Shown here piece by piece: positions 33,160 to 45,390 of a stretch of 64,000 bases of DNA. The notes beneath the pieces are model-generated. The model was not told the origin of the DNA and made no database searches. It saw only the letters and a program-made list of their open reading frames with translations. Numbering within the stretch: the stretch's first letter is position 1; the number at the start of each line of letters is the position of its first letter. The stretch spans positions 114,943,004-115,007,003 of the forward strand of contig CM071568.1 in assembly GCA_036426205.1 (NCBI GenBank), read 5' to 3'. Made by a program: the position numbers and the translations under genes. The DNA comes from Ascaphus truei (lineage: Eukaryota > Chordata > Amphibia > Anura > Ascaphidae).

Positions 33160-33640
33160 GTACAGTATGATTAGATCAAAATTGATCAAGTGCCTTGAGC
33201 GATTCCAAATTGCGTCACGTTTAGAAGCTAAAAGTCAGGAATAGCAAGTAAATTCCCTTCTGTATTCTATGGGAGATGAGGCATCTTGTGAATCTTTTCT
33301 TCAGGAAGGAAGATAAAAAAGCAGTATGGTAAAATCAAAGACACCTTCAATCAGAATTCTGTGAGAACGTACAATATAATTTATGAATGTACCAGATTTA
33401 ACATGAGACAACAACAACAAGATAAGTATGGAAACATTTATCACAGCTGAACATACTTTGGCAAAGCACTGCCATTTTGGTTCTCCCAGGAAAGAGTTAA
33501 TAAGAGACAGGATTGTTGTTGGAATAAGAGACACTACACTCTCTGAGAGCCTGCAGCTGGATTCAGACCTGACTTTATGCAGAGCAACACAACACCTGCG
33601 CCAGAATGAAGCAGTCAGGAAACAGTAGTCCCTGTTAAGT
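33160..33640 (+). pseudogene. Gypsy gag fragment, second lineage
   Basis: In shifting frames the + strand reads CLERFQIASRLEAKSQE, NSLLYSMGDEA, then in an open frame SMETFITAEHTLAKHCHFG, RDRIVVGIRDTTLSESLQLD and ATQHLRQNEAVRKQ. This pattern is typical of a vertebrate Ty3/Gypsy gag and is unlike the PNMA-like gag upstream. Several stops make it a relic. The 33000-33160 stretch before it is unassigned. Confidence 0.65.
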
Positions 33641-33719
33641 GGAAGCCTATGTTAAGTGACAATAGCAGACAATATGGACGCTATATGCTCAAAATCCAAA
33701 ATGAGTCAGAGAGACTTGT

Positions 33720-34910
33720 AATACCAGGGAAAGAATCTGCATAGGAGACCTGATGAGAGATCATACAACAGTCCAATAATGATACAGCTTTACCAAAGAT
33801 ACATTTGGTGGGTGCTACGAAAAGACTTCAATGGAAAGAATTGCCTGCCAAAAAAGCAATATGCCACAGAGTTAAAAAAAAACAGGACACTTTGCAGCTA
33901 TGTGCTGCTCTACTAGGAACATTGATTATCAGAATAGCTGTAGTGCCAAAGGTGAATGGTACATAACACTTTGTGTCAATCTTACTCATCTGAACAAGTG
34001 GGTATACAGAGAACTCCACATCTTACCAGCAGTTGATCAAATACCGGCTTTGCTACACAATGTACAAATCTTTACCAAACTGGATGCCCGCTGTGGATTT
34101 TGGAAGATTCCTGTAACCTTCATTGTCCAATTTGGTTGCTAATGCTTTAATCACCTACAGTACACTTTGGGAATGTCATCTGCACCAGAGCATTTCCAGT
34201 GGAGAATATATCAAATGTTGGAATGAATTGAAGATGTGCTATGTCATGCAAATAATGTCCTTGTATATGGCTCTAACAAACATGAACATGACAGTAAATT
34301 GCCTAACACGCGAAAACGTTTAAGCAGGTTAGACTTGCCTTGAATGACAACAGCAAGTTTGCCAAGAATCAGATACTGAGCCAAGGGCACATATGTTCAG
34401 CATATAGAAAAGAACCAGACCCATATAAAGTTTAAGCTAAACTGTAAATGTGAGAACCAAGTTCTGTGTCAGATATTCGGAGGGAGATGGGAATGTCAAA
34501 TTAACTAGAGAACATCTTGCGTAATTCTCGCAGAAACTTAAAGACCTTCTGTGCTAAAAAAAATTATAGGTGCTGGGGTGAAAAGCACAACGGTTAGCCT
34601 TTTAAATGCTTAAAGAAGAATTCAGCTGATTAAGTGTCCTTGCCCAGTACTCGCCAGCTGACGCAGCATGATGATGTCTAGGGACTTATCGTTTTTAATT
34701 TTAGAAGACTGTCAGAGGTTAATTTCAGCAAATATTTTATCAAGAATTTCAGTTCCTGAAAGTCCATAGGCATACCTCATACTGGTGCACGATTTCTCAA
34801 GCTATGTACATAGTTTGGTCAATTTGTCAGTTACTTCTACTGAATGTATAGTTTCTGACTAGGCCACAGTTCAGTCCTGCATCATTTCAGGCATTTGCAA
34901 AAGACTTCGA
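33720..34910 (+). pseudogene. Gypsy reverse transcriptase fragment, second lineage
   Basis: The frame at 33900-34142 has the RT opening (CVNLTHLNKWVYRELHILPAVDQ, FTKLDARCGFWKIP). After a frameshift come SAPEHFQ and then LCHANNVLVYG, where the catalytic pair normally read ADD is ANN. So both catalytic aspartates are lost. Protease, RNaseH and integrase are not recognisable. It shares orientation with the gag at 33160-33640 and probably belongs to the same copy. The part after 34480 is only weakly assignable. Confidence 0.65.
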
Positions 34911-34918
34911 CTTTACAT

Positions 34919-35480
34919 GTGTAGCCCTTGTACCCCCACCCTAAGTGATATTGGGGGTGGGGGGTCTGCTTCTTCTCTAGCTACTTCTACAGTTGTGCTG
35001 TACCTGTGTGGTAACAGGAGGGCTGAGTGATCCGCGGTGTTGTGGGGAGAACAGGACAGCTTTATAGGTTACCTTAGTTATTCATCGGTGCAGCGCCATC
35101 AGTCAGCATGGATCCTCTGTGATAGCAGTGGATGGTCCATACTGACACCTTTGTTCTTTCAGCAAGACAGTGAATCGCACTGATTCTGGTACAACTGGAT
35201 CTTTATTCCAAGCAGGTTGAATAAACATAACAGGTGCATTCTTCCCTCAGCTTCCCTTAGTGAAAGGCACTGGTTAAAGCTTGAGGCCCAGACCAGGCCT
35301 GATGGACTCCTCCTCATATCTCCTATTGAGATGGAGGGCAGATGGTGCTCACTCCCAGAGGGAGGAGAGAAACTGACAGAGAGAGCCCCAGATTTTAGGA
35401 AAGTGCCAGTATTTATAGCCTTTGGGTTGGTGTTTGTAACCCTGCCACTTAACAGAGCAGGTTGAATACTGATAGGTCAT
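34919..35480 (+). repeat. LTR-like repeat
   Basis: It begins TGTAGCCCTTGTACCCCC, followed by a hairpin of CCCCCACCC and GGGGGTGGGG, and carries AATAAA at about 35218-35223. The right boundary near 35480 is marked by the start of module copy D. No coding sequence is present. A start resembling the TGTAGCCCTGG of the other LTRs suggests a related solo LTR. Confidence 0.4.
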
Positions 35481-35483
35481 CAC

Positions 35484-36395
35484 TGTAACAACCGGGGAGT
35501 AACGTCGTGCCTAGCGTGCTCCCCACTCACCGGCCTCACCGCAAGGTTCCCCCGCGCCGCACTCTCTGCCTCCCTCCAGGCCGCCCGATCACCGCCACAA
35601 TAAGGCATACGCACGCACGCCGGCGGCATCCAAATAGTGCCGGCTCTGGCTGCGCACCCGACCACTCGCGCGGGGGCACGGCCCACATGGATGCACGCTC
35701 CAGCCTCTTAAAGGCACAACTACCCGGACGGCACTGTGCTATCAGTTGCAGGTACTTTACTCTGTCCTCCCTAGCTCTACCCCAAGGTGCTCATCTGGCC
35801 CTATCTCCTGTCTCAGCCTGGTGCAGTCACACACCTCCACATTGCTGCTCTGCCATTGGATCCTCTCTCATATATATACCCTGCGGTTTCACTCACTCGT
35901 CGGCTGAGCATAGAACCAGTTGTTCTCATTACTCTCTGCCTCCCTAGTCCTGTCTTGTCTTGTTTTACAGTCTTCCTCGTGTACCGAACCGGCTTCCTCT
36001 TCGACTCTCCGTACCTCTGGCATCCCGAACTTGGCATACGGCAATACGACTCTCCGCACCTCTGGCACCCCGAACTTGGCATACGTCAATACGACTCTCC
36101 GCACCTCTGGCACCCCGAACTCGGCAAATGGTAAAACGATTACGTCTCTCTCTCTAACCCCAGACTTGGCTAACAGCACCCACTACCATCCGTACCTCTC
36201 CTGCCCCGACTCGGACACCCAGACCATTCTACTCTCAAGACGTGCCCTCATGGCTGTGGGTGGCGTTATATCCTTCCCCACCTCAGCACCGCGGTCCCGT
36301 CTCCTTTGTGGTGAGCTCGACCTGACAATCACATCCTGTGTGTTATCCAATCAGTACTCACCCTTCAGGCTGACACTTTCTGGTTGTTGTTAAGG
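35484..36395 (+). repeat. Module repeat, copy D
   Basis: The left end TAACAACCGGGG and the right end CTGGTTGTTGTTA are inverted over about 8 bp, suggesting a DNA element. Inside, a 45-bp unit with CGACTCTCCGCACCTCTGG and the CCCCGAACTTGGCATACG theme is repeated three times (36000-36130). The shared module follows near 36276 (TCCCCACCTCAGCACCGCGG). Long frames on both strands come from the repeat. The inner unit differs from that of copies A-C, so the module is shared but the arrays differ. Confidence 0.55.
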
Positions 36396-36565
36396 CCCGC
36401 CCTTGGATAAAACTAATTCATCCAAGGCTGCAAAAGCACACAGAGCCTTTCTGAAGGAATTAGCCCAACCCCTGCCTGCACCTACTGTAACAGGGCTTAC
36501 ACTGGTAGGGCCCAGGAAAAGGCATAGCGGCCGGGAAGCTATGCTACACATGCATCACTATAGGC

Positions 36566-36764
36566 CAGTGGTTTCCATCCTTTTTTTAGTTAAGGAACCC
36601 TAAGTGAAATTCTAAGGAACCCCCAATGTTCTCTAATAGCAACTCTGTGATCAGATACATTGTAAATTCTTCTGTATTTGATAACATTTTCAAATGACCA
36701 GAGAATTGAAGGGAACCCTTTAGGGATGCCCAAGGCTCCTATGAACCCTGGTTGAAAAACAGTG
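36566..36764. mobile_element. hAT-type MITE
   Basis: The left end CAGTGGTTTCCATCC and the right end GGTTGAAAAACAGTG are imperfect inverted repeats of the Charlie-like hAT type. The flanks CTATAGGC (36558-36565) and CTAAAGTC (36765-36772) match at six of eight positions, as expected for an old 8-bp hAT duplication. The 199-bp body has no coding capacity; AAGGAACCC motifs face both ends. Confidence 0.7.
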
Positions 36765-36772
36765 CTAAAGTC

Positions 36773-39114
36773 CATGATATCCACAAGCCTACTGTGAAGC
36801 TGACCAAGCAGTGGCAACAGTGAAGAGTCTGGAAAAAAGACATCATATTCCAGGAAGGCACTACTAGCTTATTGAGTAACACCTTTACAGCAAGGATTGT
36901 CAGCTGCACAACTATTAATGGGGAAACAGTACACCAATGTCCCACAGTTAACATCTTGTCTAAACCTAAAATGCCAAAACTTGAAAGCATTTCAAAGAGG
37001 GAAACAGACAGTTTAAGATTTCAAGATTTGCATTTCAATCAACAGCATTGTACTGGAGCATTGCCACAACTCTTCTAAACTAAATGGACAGCAAGTTTTT
37101 TAGTTGTTGTGTTTATTTGCAATATATCATTGATTCTGTTTCACCTCTGTTTATTTTATTAGAGAGATATGTTGCTTACTGAGAAGGGGATGTGTATTGC
37201 AAAAGGTTACGTTTTTCTGTGCACTTGCTAGTTTACTGGGGGTAGGGTAAAAACAGTCATATTGAAGTCATATTAATGTAAATAAAGCTGCTAAAGTTCA
37301 GACCTGTGTCCAGTGCTCTACCGCTAATGGCCATTCTCCTATATAAGTGGCATAAGTAGTGTTACCTACTAGAGAGAAGGAACTGTTTAAAATTAATAAA
37401 CCAATTGCCTCTACAAATCACATATTTAATTTGTTGCTCATATTAGTAGTGGATTTCTTAATTCCCAGATTGACGCTGTTTAATGTACTCCCATCCATGA
37501 TGTCACTCAGAAACAGATATTCCTGGCATCCCAGCTCCAGAGATCTGGCTCGATTAGAAGGATACCACATTGAAAAAGTCTAGGTTTCTTCTTACATCCA
37601 TATGGCTCATGTTTGTGTCTTGGCAGGAAATTGGATGTGATTGTGTTCAGATCAAATGCCGAGTTTCTTAAGGACAAGGATTTCTAGGCAATTGGCAATT
37701 GTTCTATTATTGATTTAGAGATTTTTCCAAACTAAATACGAGAAGCAGTAATTCACTGTTTGATGCTTAGAAAATATCTAAAGCAGTAATGTCTAACCTG
37801 TGAAGATGTTTTAGTTCAGAGAATGTTCACATGTGAAATCCCTCAGAACCTATTTTGACAAATACAAGAAGTTCAAACAGTTTTATACAGCTTTCTATAC
37901 TACGAAATAATTAATTTCTACAAGACAAAAGGACAGCCATTTTATGTATCAGCAATGAGGAGGAGCATTGGAAAGGAAATAAGTATATCTCAATCATTTT
38001 ATTTCAGATTTCCTGTTTCATACTGTATCTTTTATAGTGTGCATTTGCTTTTGTTTTGTTTTTACATTTTAAGGCAACATTGTGCAGTTTACTTGAAAAA
38101 CTTTTGCTGCTCTAAACTCATTGTAAAGCATTTTAGGGAACTACAAATACAGAGGCATATACAACAACCCAAAGCACAACAACCAAAATGCACCAATAAT
38201 GCAAATTCAAGTTCAAAACATGATATTCGTACTGTATGTATTCTCACAACAGCCCTGCTTTCCTGTAAACTGTATGCAGCATGATGTAAGAAAAAAAAAC
38301 TGAAAGAAAGTACAAATCAATGAAGTAACAGTGAAAGTGGCCAGATAATGAGACCAGTTTATCATGAAAAAAAGCAATGCACAGGGAAAAGGGCATAGTG
38401 CCTTTTGGGGCTATTTATTAAACTCAGGTAGTGTCCAGTGTGGCACCGTCACAGTTGGAATAAATAACCCGCTTAGCCTTGAAATGAAGAATGAAATGTA
38501 ATAATTTAAAAATAATAATAACAATTTTAAAAATGTGCATTCTAGCTAGGATAAACACTAGCTCAGTCATATCAATTATATACATTAATGGTATCAAAGG
38601 GCATGGTATCCAGAGATTTTAACAAGCTTCGTTTATTATTTTTATTAAAAGTTAAGCTTTACATTTAATTTGAGCTTAGAGTGCAGCATTTCTCCTCTTT
38701 TTGTCTTTGAATAATTTTTGCCCCTTAAGCACCAATCCTACATGTACACAAAACAAACCAGGCAGAGCAGGATCATCTCTATGGGCTATCTAATGTAGTT
38801 GGATTCACTTAAATTATATATAATTCTTGCTATATAAAAACCGAGTACAGAGAGAGGCTATAACTATACTGTATGTTATATATTGCAAAGTGTGTATGAG
38901 TGATTTAGACAGAGATTAACAGACGGGCACTTACAAGCTCACGAGACACGTCAGCATGTTAGTTAGTCTTTCCCTTCCCGTTTTCTGATGCATGGAACTG
39001 AGTGACATGATATGACTGAACTTGTCAAATAATAAAACTAGAGCTTGTCATAAGAAATTCCTCCTTTCATAACCAAGCAATGCAAGTGCAGTAGGAATAG
39101 CACGTACTTACAAC
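36773..39114. other. AT-rich sequence with no recognised element
   Basis: I see no transposon ends or coding domains. The small frames are without domains. A weak retroelement flavour (peptides such as IVSCTTINGETVHQC near 36895) is not enough for a call. The segment 37580-38280 has the even, complex composition of ordinary unique DNA. Confidence 0.3.
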
Positions 39115-39138
39115 TGTATATATATATATATATATATT
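39115..39138. repeat. (TA)n microsatellite
   Basis: A short pure TA run flanked by TATAT..ATCTATCTC. No mobile element end abuts it. Confidence 0.85.
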
Positions 39139-39639
39139 ATATCTATCTCTTTAATTTTATGGAATAGCACATATGCGTGCACTTCGTACTACTTTTTCCC
39201 CCTTGCTGTTTGCAAGGTGGACACAAATGTGAACCATGGGAGGTTGACATATGTCTAATAAATAGAGTGGATGAAAACTTTAACAATTCACTGCTCAGGA
39301 AAGCAGCATCATGACAACAAAATATGTGACTGCAACTGAATTTCCATTAAAGAACTTGAATTCCTAAGAGTGAAAGAACAGGCTAATTTGGGAAAATACC
39401 AGAGTCCTTTGCAGACCTACAAGTGATCGTTCTATAATTTTATTAAAACCCTATACTTATACTATTAGAAAAGATTGCAAGACCATGAGATAAAGAGAGA
39501 GATGTTGAGAGACACATGCTCAAAAAGGAGCACACCTTAGATACCTGGGAAATATGCAAAGTATAATTAAGTGACTCACACCCTAAAAGGATATCCATAA
39601 GACCTATATTGACAAAACCACTTTGTGAGGAAGGGGGTA

Positions 39640-39736
39640 CTGGTGTCATATCCAACAGAATCAGAACCCACAACCTCTGCTCTTTCAGCAGCTCTAGCAG
39701 TGTGAGCTAAACCAGCTGCTGGGTAGCACCACAGTC
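39640..39736 (-). repeat. tRNA-like SINE head (left, antisense)
   Basis: On the minus strand it reads GGTTTAGCTCACACTGCTAG, a candidate A box, and 45 bp on GGGTTCTGATTC, a candidate B box, with a stem-loop like an anticodon arm between them. Cloverleaf pairing is incomplete, so it is a SINE head or tRNA relic and not a working tRNA gene. Confidence 0.45.
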
Positions 39737-39899
39737 ACTGGCTATTAGCATATCTCCTAGGTGTCTCAGGTATGCTTCTTTTTGTGCACAAGGAACATTG
39801 AAATGGCAATAAGTAAATGGAAGTGGTCTGCTTTCAAAGGAAGCCAAGGAGAGGGAGCTACAGGTGGGAGCAGTGAGCAGTAGAGCGCAAAAGTATGCT

Positions 39900-40012
39900 G
39901 TGACAGTGGTGCTATCCATCAGTTGATTTAGCTCTCACTTAGAGCTACTGTCCTGAATAGCAGTTGTTGTGGACTCTGATTCTGTTTGGCCTGACACCAG
40001 CCCCACCTTACT
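39900..40012 (+). repeat. tRNA-like SINE head (right, inverted partner)
   Basis: On the + strand it reads GATTTAGCTCTCACTTAGAG then GGACTCTGATTCTGTTTGGC and TGACACCAG, matching the minus-strand copy at 39640-39736. The two copies face each other across about 160 bp and form a foldback. The boxes are more degenerate here. Confidence 0.45.
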
Positions 40013-40110
40013 CACAAGCGGCATTTATGTTAGTCAATATAGGTGCTATGGAAATCCTTTTTGAAGGGTGTGGTGTGTGTCATTTAAATATACTTTGCAT
40101 ATCTACCATT

Positions 40111-42130
40111 ATTTATTTATAATAACATTTATACAGCGCTCTTTTCCAGGGCACGGTACGTTATTTAATACAACAATGGTGGGGTTACATATGGAACATT
40201 TCATGTGATGGGCATAGATTAATTGTTACGATGTCTTTGTCGGGGAAAGGGGTGGGAACATTATGATCAGCTATGGATAAGTGCATTGAGAGCTTGCTTG
40301 GTGGGCAGGGGTTAGGGTCTGGTTTCTGGATTTAGTCTTGACAGTTGCATGGTGATGGGTCTGACAGTGGGGACAGTGGAGGTGATTGGATTGGTGAGGT
40401 GTGTGACCTTAGAGGGTTTTGGAGAAACGTAGGAAGGGGCAAGGGTATGAAAGATCTTGGACATTGGGGAGGGTGGGGTGAGGGAAGGGATCGGAACGAA
40501 TCAAGTTAATGGGGGATCATGGAAGGTGATGGAGAAGAGATACGTTTTGAGTTGACTTCTGTAGATACTTAGGGAGGGGGCAGATTGGATGTGGTGGGGG
40601 GGCTTGTTCCAGTGGAGGGGGTGAGTAAGAAAAATTATCAGAATTAAGAGGAGGCTAAGCAGGCTAGAGGGGGAGTGAGGGTTGTTGCAGTCAGGAAGAA
40701 AAGAGGACGGGGAGGGGTGTAGAGAGAGATGAGTGCTGCAAGGTAAGAGGGGAGGGGGCAAGACCATGGAGAGATTTGTAGACGAGGGTGAGGGATTTGA
40801 AGAGGGAACTTTGGATGGGTAGCTAGTGGAATTGGGAGAGGAGCATTTTGGATTTGTTGGAGGGGGGGGGGAAGAGAGAGGAGAAGGGAGTTACTGTAGT
40901 CAAGATGGGTGATGATGAGGGAGTAGATGAGAGGTTTGGCCGAGGACAGGGAAATGAGTGGACACATTTTTCTTATGTTGTATAGTGATAGCGACAAGTG
41001 GTAGTAATGAAGGTGATGTGTTGGTCGAAGAGGAGGGAAGCTTCAAAGAGGAGTCCAAGGTTGAAGCAGAGGGGCAGGGGGAGATGGCGAGGGGGGAAAT
41101 GAGATGTGGGGATTGGGGAGGATGGGAGGGAGGAGGAAGCAGGAAAGTAAAAGACTTCAGTCTTAGCTGTGTTCATTTGTAAGAAGTGGAAGGACATCCA
41201 GATGGAAACGGCAAAAAGGGAAGCAGATATTCAAGTGGAATGTTTGGGTGAGAATAGTGGGAAGGAGAAGTAGATTTGGATGTTGTCAAAGAGGGGAGCA
41301 GTGTAGAGGGAAAAGAAGAGAGGACCAATGCCGGAACCTTGGAGAACGTCCACTTGGAGTCTGGTGGCAGAGAAGATGAATTGTTCAAGGTGACGGAGTA
41401 GGAGCAGTGGGAGAGGTAGGATGAGAGCCATGAAAGGGTGGTGTCAGTGATGCCAAGTTTGGTGAGGGTGGAGATAAGAGTGAGGTGATCCACGGTTCCA
41501 CAGGCTGAAGAGAGGTTGAGGAGGTTGAGAATAGAGGAGAGGGAATATGGGAGAGAAATGTGTGGATGGTAAGGAGGGCAGTTCCAGTAGAGAGTGAGGA
41601 ACGGAAGCCAGATTGGACAATGGGAAGGTGGGAATGGGTGTAGATAAAGGGGGAGTGTTGGTTGTGAATGATGCACTCAAGGTGTTTGGAGAAATATGGA
41701 ATGAGTGAGATAGGGCAAACGTTGGAGGGGTGGGCACGGTTAAGAGATGTGTTTTTGAGGAGAGGGATGACTACTGCAGTTTTTAAGGAGTCTGGGTATA
41801 GGGGATGAGGAGTGGGAGGAGGGAGAGTGAAATGGGGCTATAAGGGGGTGTGGTCAGATGGAAGCGTTTGATGATTGAGAGGAGAACATCGTCAGAGGTT
41901 GGGCAGAAGGAGGGGAAGGAGTGGGTTGGAAGGAGGAGGAGGGAGGGTGATGAAAATAATGGTGAAGAGGAGGAGGTAACCGACAGGTGGGACAAGGAGT
42001 ATGGAGGGGGACTCGGCATGGAATCTTACCATGAGGATAAGGTTGAGGTTGCCTCTGTGAATGTGTGTGGGGGGGAGATTCAGTGGGATTCCAAATGAGG
42101 ATATGAGGTGGGTTGAAGACCGAGGCAGAG
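40111..42130 (-). pseudogene. Old L2 LINE, RT and 3' part (antisense)
   Basis: The 3' end is at the left (minus-strand GAGCGCTGTATAAATG then AATAAATAATGG near 40111-40142). Going up, 41676-41173 has the RT: LSSACGTVDHLTLISTL in place of the usual AFDTVDH, then LSWLSSYLSHCSYSVTL. The FDTVDH Phe-Asp is lost (ACGTVDH), and many shifts and stops are present. A foldback insertion divides it from the 5' part at 43328-43985. Confidence 0.7.
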
Positions 42131-42144
42131 GGGGTTTTCGAGAT

Positions 42145-43313
42145 AAAACAAATAAATAAAGTGCGCAAATTATTATTTCTAATGTTTAACCCTTCACCAC
42201 CGTTGTGTTAATTTAAAACTTAATACAACCTCTAAATCGATGGGTGATCTGCAGCTATGTGAACAGGGGTAAAAATCCTAGGCATCTGTAACACAAAAAA
42301 AGACAAAAGCGCAAACGCACATATTGAAGTTTGTAAAAATATGGGTGTATATTATTTAGGGTATAATATCTGCGTACATCAGATTAGTTGGTATTAGACA
42401 TTTCATGTACAATACATGAGTTTACCACACGCCGCACTGCCGCCTCCAGGTTTCAGATGTTCAATCTCACAGCATCCAGGACAGCTTATCACAGCTGTAG
42501 CATGGAACCTCCGCTGCGCTGCGCTTCGATCGATATTCTTCCCCACTCGCTGGCGTACACCACCGCTCACTCCTGGGATCTGCTCCGACCGCCACTGTAC
42601 CTCGAGCAGTGTGTGATGGATCACGTGTCGCGGGGTTTGCGACTGCACCAAAGGGAGGTTGGGGCGTAAAGCGTGATGGTAGCTTTGCTGCAGTTGCCGA
42701 GTGCAGTTTTGGCATGAAATCAGTCCAGGCAGTATACCACACAGAGTGTGGAGATACAGTTCTGGGCTATTAAAAACCTATCCAACGCGTTTCGAAGCTT
42801 CGAACGCGTGGATAAGGTTTTAATAGCCCTAGAAACTGTATCTCCACACTCTGTGTGGTATATCTGCACGGACTGATTTCATGCCAAAAGCTGCACTCGG
42901 CAAACTGCAGCAAAGCTACCATCACGCTTTAGCCCCAACCTCCCTTTGCTGGTCAGTCGCAAAACCCCGCGGGACACGTGATCCATCAACACACTGTCGA
43001 GGGTACAGTGGTGGTCGGGGGGCAGATCCCAGGAGTGAGCGGTGGTGACGGCAGCGAGTGGGGGAGAATATCGATCAGGAAGGCAGCAGCGCAGCGGAGG
43101 TTCCATGCTACAGCTGTGATAACCTGTCCTGGATGCTGTGAGATTGAACATCTGAGACCTGGAAGCGGCAGTGCGGCGTGTGGTAAACTCATGTATTGTA
43201 CATGAAATGTATAATACCAACTAATCTGATGTACGCAGATATTATACCCTAAATAATATACACCCATATTTTTACAAACTTCACTATGTGCGTTTGCGCT
43301 TTTGTCTTTTTTT
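42145..43313. mobile_element. 1.2-kb foldback insertion with 14-bp target duplication
   Basis: GGGGTTTTCGAGAT is directly duplicated at 42131-42144 and 43314-43327. Between the copies is a one-sided stretch of about 150 bp (42145-42294) followed by a palindrome of about 1.02 kb whose arms (42295-42797 and 42798-43313) differ by small indels and substitutions. The centre is TTCGAAGCTTCGAA (42791-42804), and each arm starts with CTTCGAA(A)CGCGT(T)GGAT, similar to the GAAACGCGT half of the PLE hammerhead motifs. A long direct duplication suits target-primed insertion better than cut-and-paste. Frames across it are mirrored on both strands and are not genes. Confidence 0.8.
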
Positions 43314-43327
43314 GGGGTTTTCGAGAT

Positions 43328-43985
43328 GAAGGTTGAACTCAACGAGAAAAATAATGGGGTTGGAGGGTGATAGTGAAGAGAAGCAGTCAAACTAATTGAA
43401 AAATACTGTGTGTGAGGCAGGGGGATGATCAATTATGATGATAGTGATGGGTAGGAGGAAAGAGAAAGAACAGGCATGGAACTCAAAGGAGAAAAAAGGA
43501 AGGAAGGAGGTTGGGGCAGGCATCCAGGATGAGTAGACAAGGAGGCCAACTCTTCCTCCAGTGCCGGTATGGTGGTACATAGGTGAAGTATGATTTTGTA
43601 GATGTGATGGATGGCAGCAGGATTGGGAGTGGTTTTGGTGGTGAACAATGTTTTGGGGATTGCAAGGAATGCAAGATTGTTTTGTAGGAAGTGATCGAGC
43701 GTGAAGGTGATGTTATTACAGATGGATCTGGTGTTCCAGAGGGAGACTAGGAGGTTGATGAAGGTTGGGGTGGGAGTGGGGAATTATGGGGGGAGGTGAG
43801 TGGAATTGACAAGGAGGGGGCATATGCGGTTACTGGGATTGGCATTGTGGTAAGGAATGAGGGGGGTGAGGACAGGGATTGAGAAAGATGGTGGCATTGG
43901 AGGGAGGGATGGGTGGGGCAAAGCCTCATGGATGAAAGGAAAGGGAGGGAAGGAGGAGGGGGAAGGGGGGCTGTCTCTTTTCCTA
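43328..43985 (-). pseudogene. Old L2 LINE, endonuclease start (antisense)
   Basis: On the minus strand 43770-43560 reads as the start of the APE domain (SLWNTRSICNN and TLDHFLQNNLAFLAI), and the upstream Pro/Ser-rich frame resembles L2 N-termini. The copy is antisense, and its 5' end abuts PLE-2 at about 43990. Confidence 0.55.
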
Positions 43986-44493
43986 GCACTACAGATAGAG
44001 AATCATCAATTCAAAATAGGAGCCATGGACCAAGAATTTTCTGGGGAGCAACATCCGTTGAAATCAGTGAAAAAAGAAATCAAGGTATGCAATCATATGC
44101 TAATTAAAAAAAATGGAAAAGGATTAGACGGGGGGAGGGGAAGTCAACGTTACAAGAAGCACCCACAAAAAAGGAAGAACCATTAACTGATAATTTAGGA
44201 GTTATTAATATCTCAGGAATTGAGTTAACAAAATCAGAACTCTCCTAACTTAACAAAGGTTTAAAATTCACACCTAGCATGACTTTTCAAGTGTTTGAGG
44301 CTGTAATTGATTTACATAAATCTATGCGGAAGATAAGTTTAAAACATTTTTGGGGAACAAAACCAAATGAAACATCAATTTGGAAGTTAATTTGGAAGAT
44401 CAGTGTTTGGAACAGGACAATTGGGACTTTAAAGATCTATGTAGACTTCAAGACCTAAATGACATGCTGAGTGAGCAAACAACATAGGTTGAC

Positions 44494-45022
44494 GTGGCAG
44501 ATTTTTTGGGAAGAAAAAATTCAGGCCTACACAAAAAGTCCATATTCTATCTTACCTTTGTAAAGGGACATTTCATCACCACATTTGAAAAGCTTGTGGA
44601 GAGAGATTTACTCTTACTTTCAAATGGATTTAATTTTGATATTTCTCCTTTACAACAAAAAAATCTTGAAAAGTTTAATTTTGAGCAAAGAGGAAAAGTC
44701 AGCTCTTACATCATTGAAATCTAATCACTCTCTAATCATTAAGGGGGCTGATAAGGGTGGGGACATCATGGTACAGCATAGGGATGACTATAGCAGGGAG
44801 GCAATTTGCTAACTTAGTGATATTTCTTCCTATGCTGTGCTACGTTCAGACCCCACCTCTCTCTTTTTAAGAGATCGTCTGGACCTCCTTGATGAGGGTA
44901 AGATGTTACATGTTCTCAGTGACAAAGAGATGGAATACCTCTTTAGTCTGCATCCAATTATCCCTATCTTCCACCATCTCCCAAAGATCCATTGGGAGAC
45001 ATTGGAGGCCAATAGTTGCTAG
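44494..45022 (+). pseudogene. PLE-2 N-terminal to RT opening
   Basis: The frame at 44494-44724 has LHKKSIFYLTFVKGHFITTFEKLVERDLL; shifted frames add SNHSLIIKGADKGGDIMVQ and VLRSDPTSLFLRDRL up to a IFHHLPKIHWE segment. Three frames are needed to read through, so it is inactive. Confidence 0.65.
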
Positions 45023-45390
45023 TATTGGATCTTTGGGAGATGGTGTATCTTGATATGTAGATGGTTATCTGCAGCCACTAGTTCTGGAACTGTCTTTTTT
45101 TTATCTTAGATAGCAGGGATTTAATTAATAAAGTCACAACATACAATGGAAAAGTAGTGTCGTTGGGTGACGTTAGATGTAACATCCATGTATTCAATTA
45201 TTGACCACATACAAGGGATGGCATCTGTCAGACATTTTCTCAATAAAACTTAACTGGCACCAGCACAGAGCACTTTTATTTTGGACGCTATTCATTTTTT
45301 GTTGAAGCACAATTATTTTCTTTTTGACTGGGTTTATTATCTCCAACGTAGAACGGCTATGGCACTAGTTTTGCCCCTTCGTTTGCCAAC

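Noticed and set aside
39640..39736. Functional tRNA gene
   Set aside because: The acceptor and D stems do not close, and an inverted degenerate partner nearby points to a SINE.
42388..43432. Similar protein frames on both strands (for example 42388-42669 and 42879-43220)
   Set aside because: They are mirror copies of the same arm of the palindrome; no protein family is recognised.
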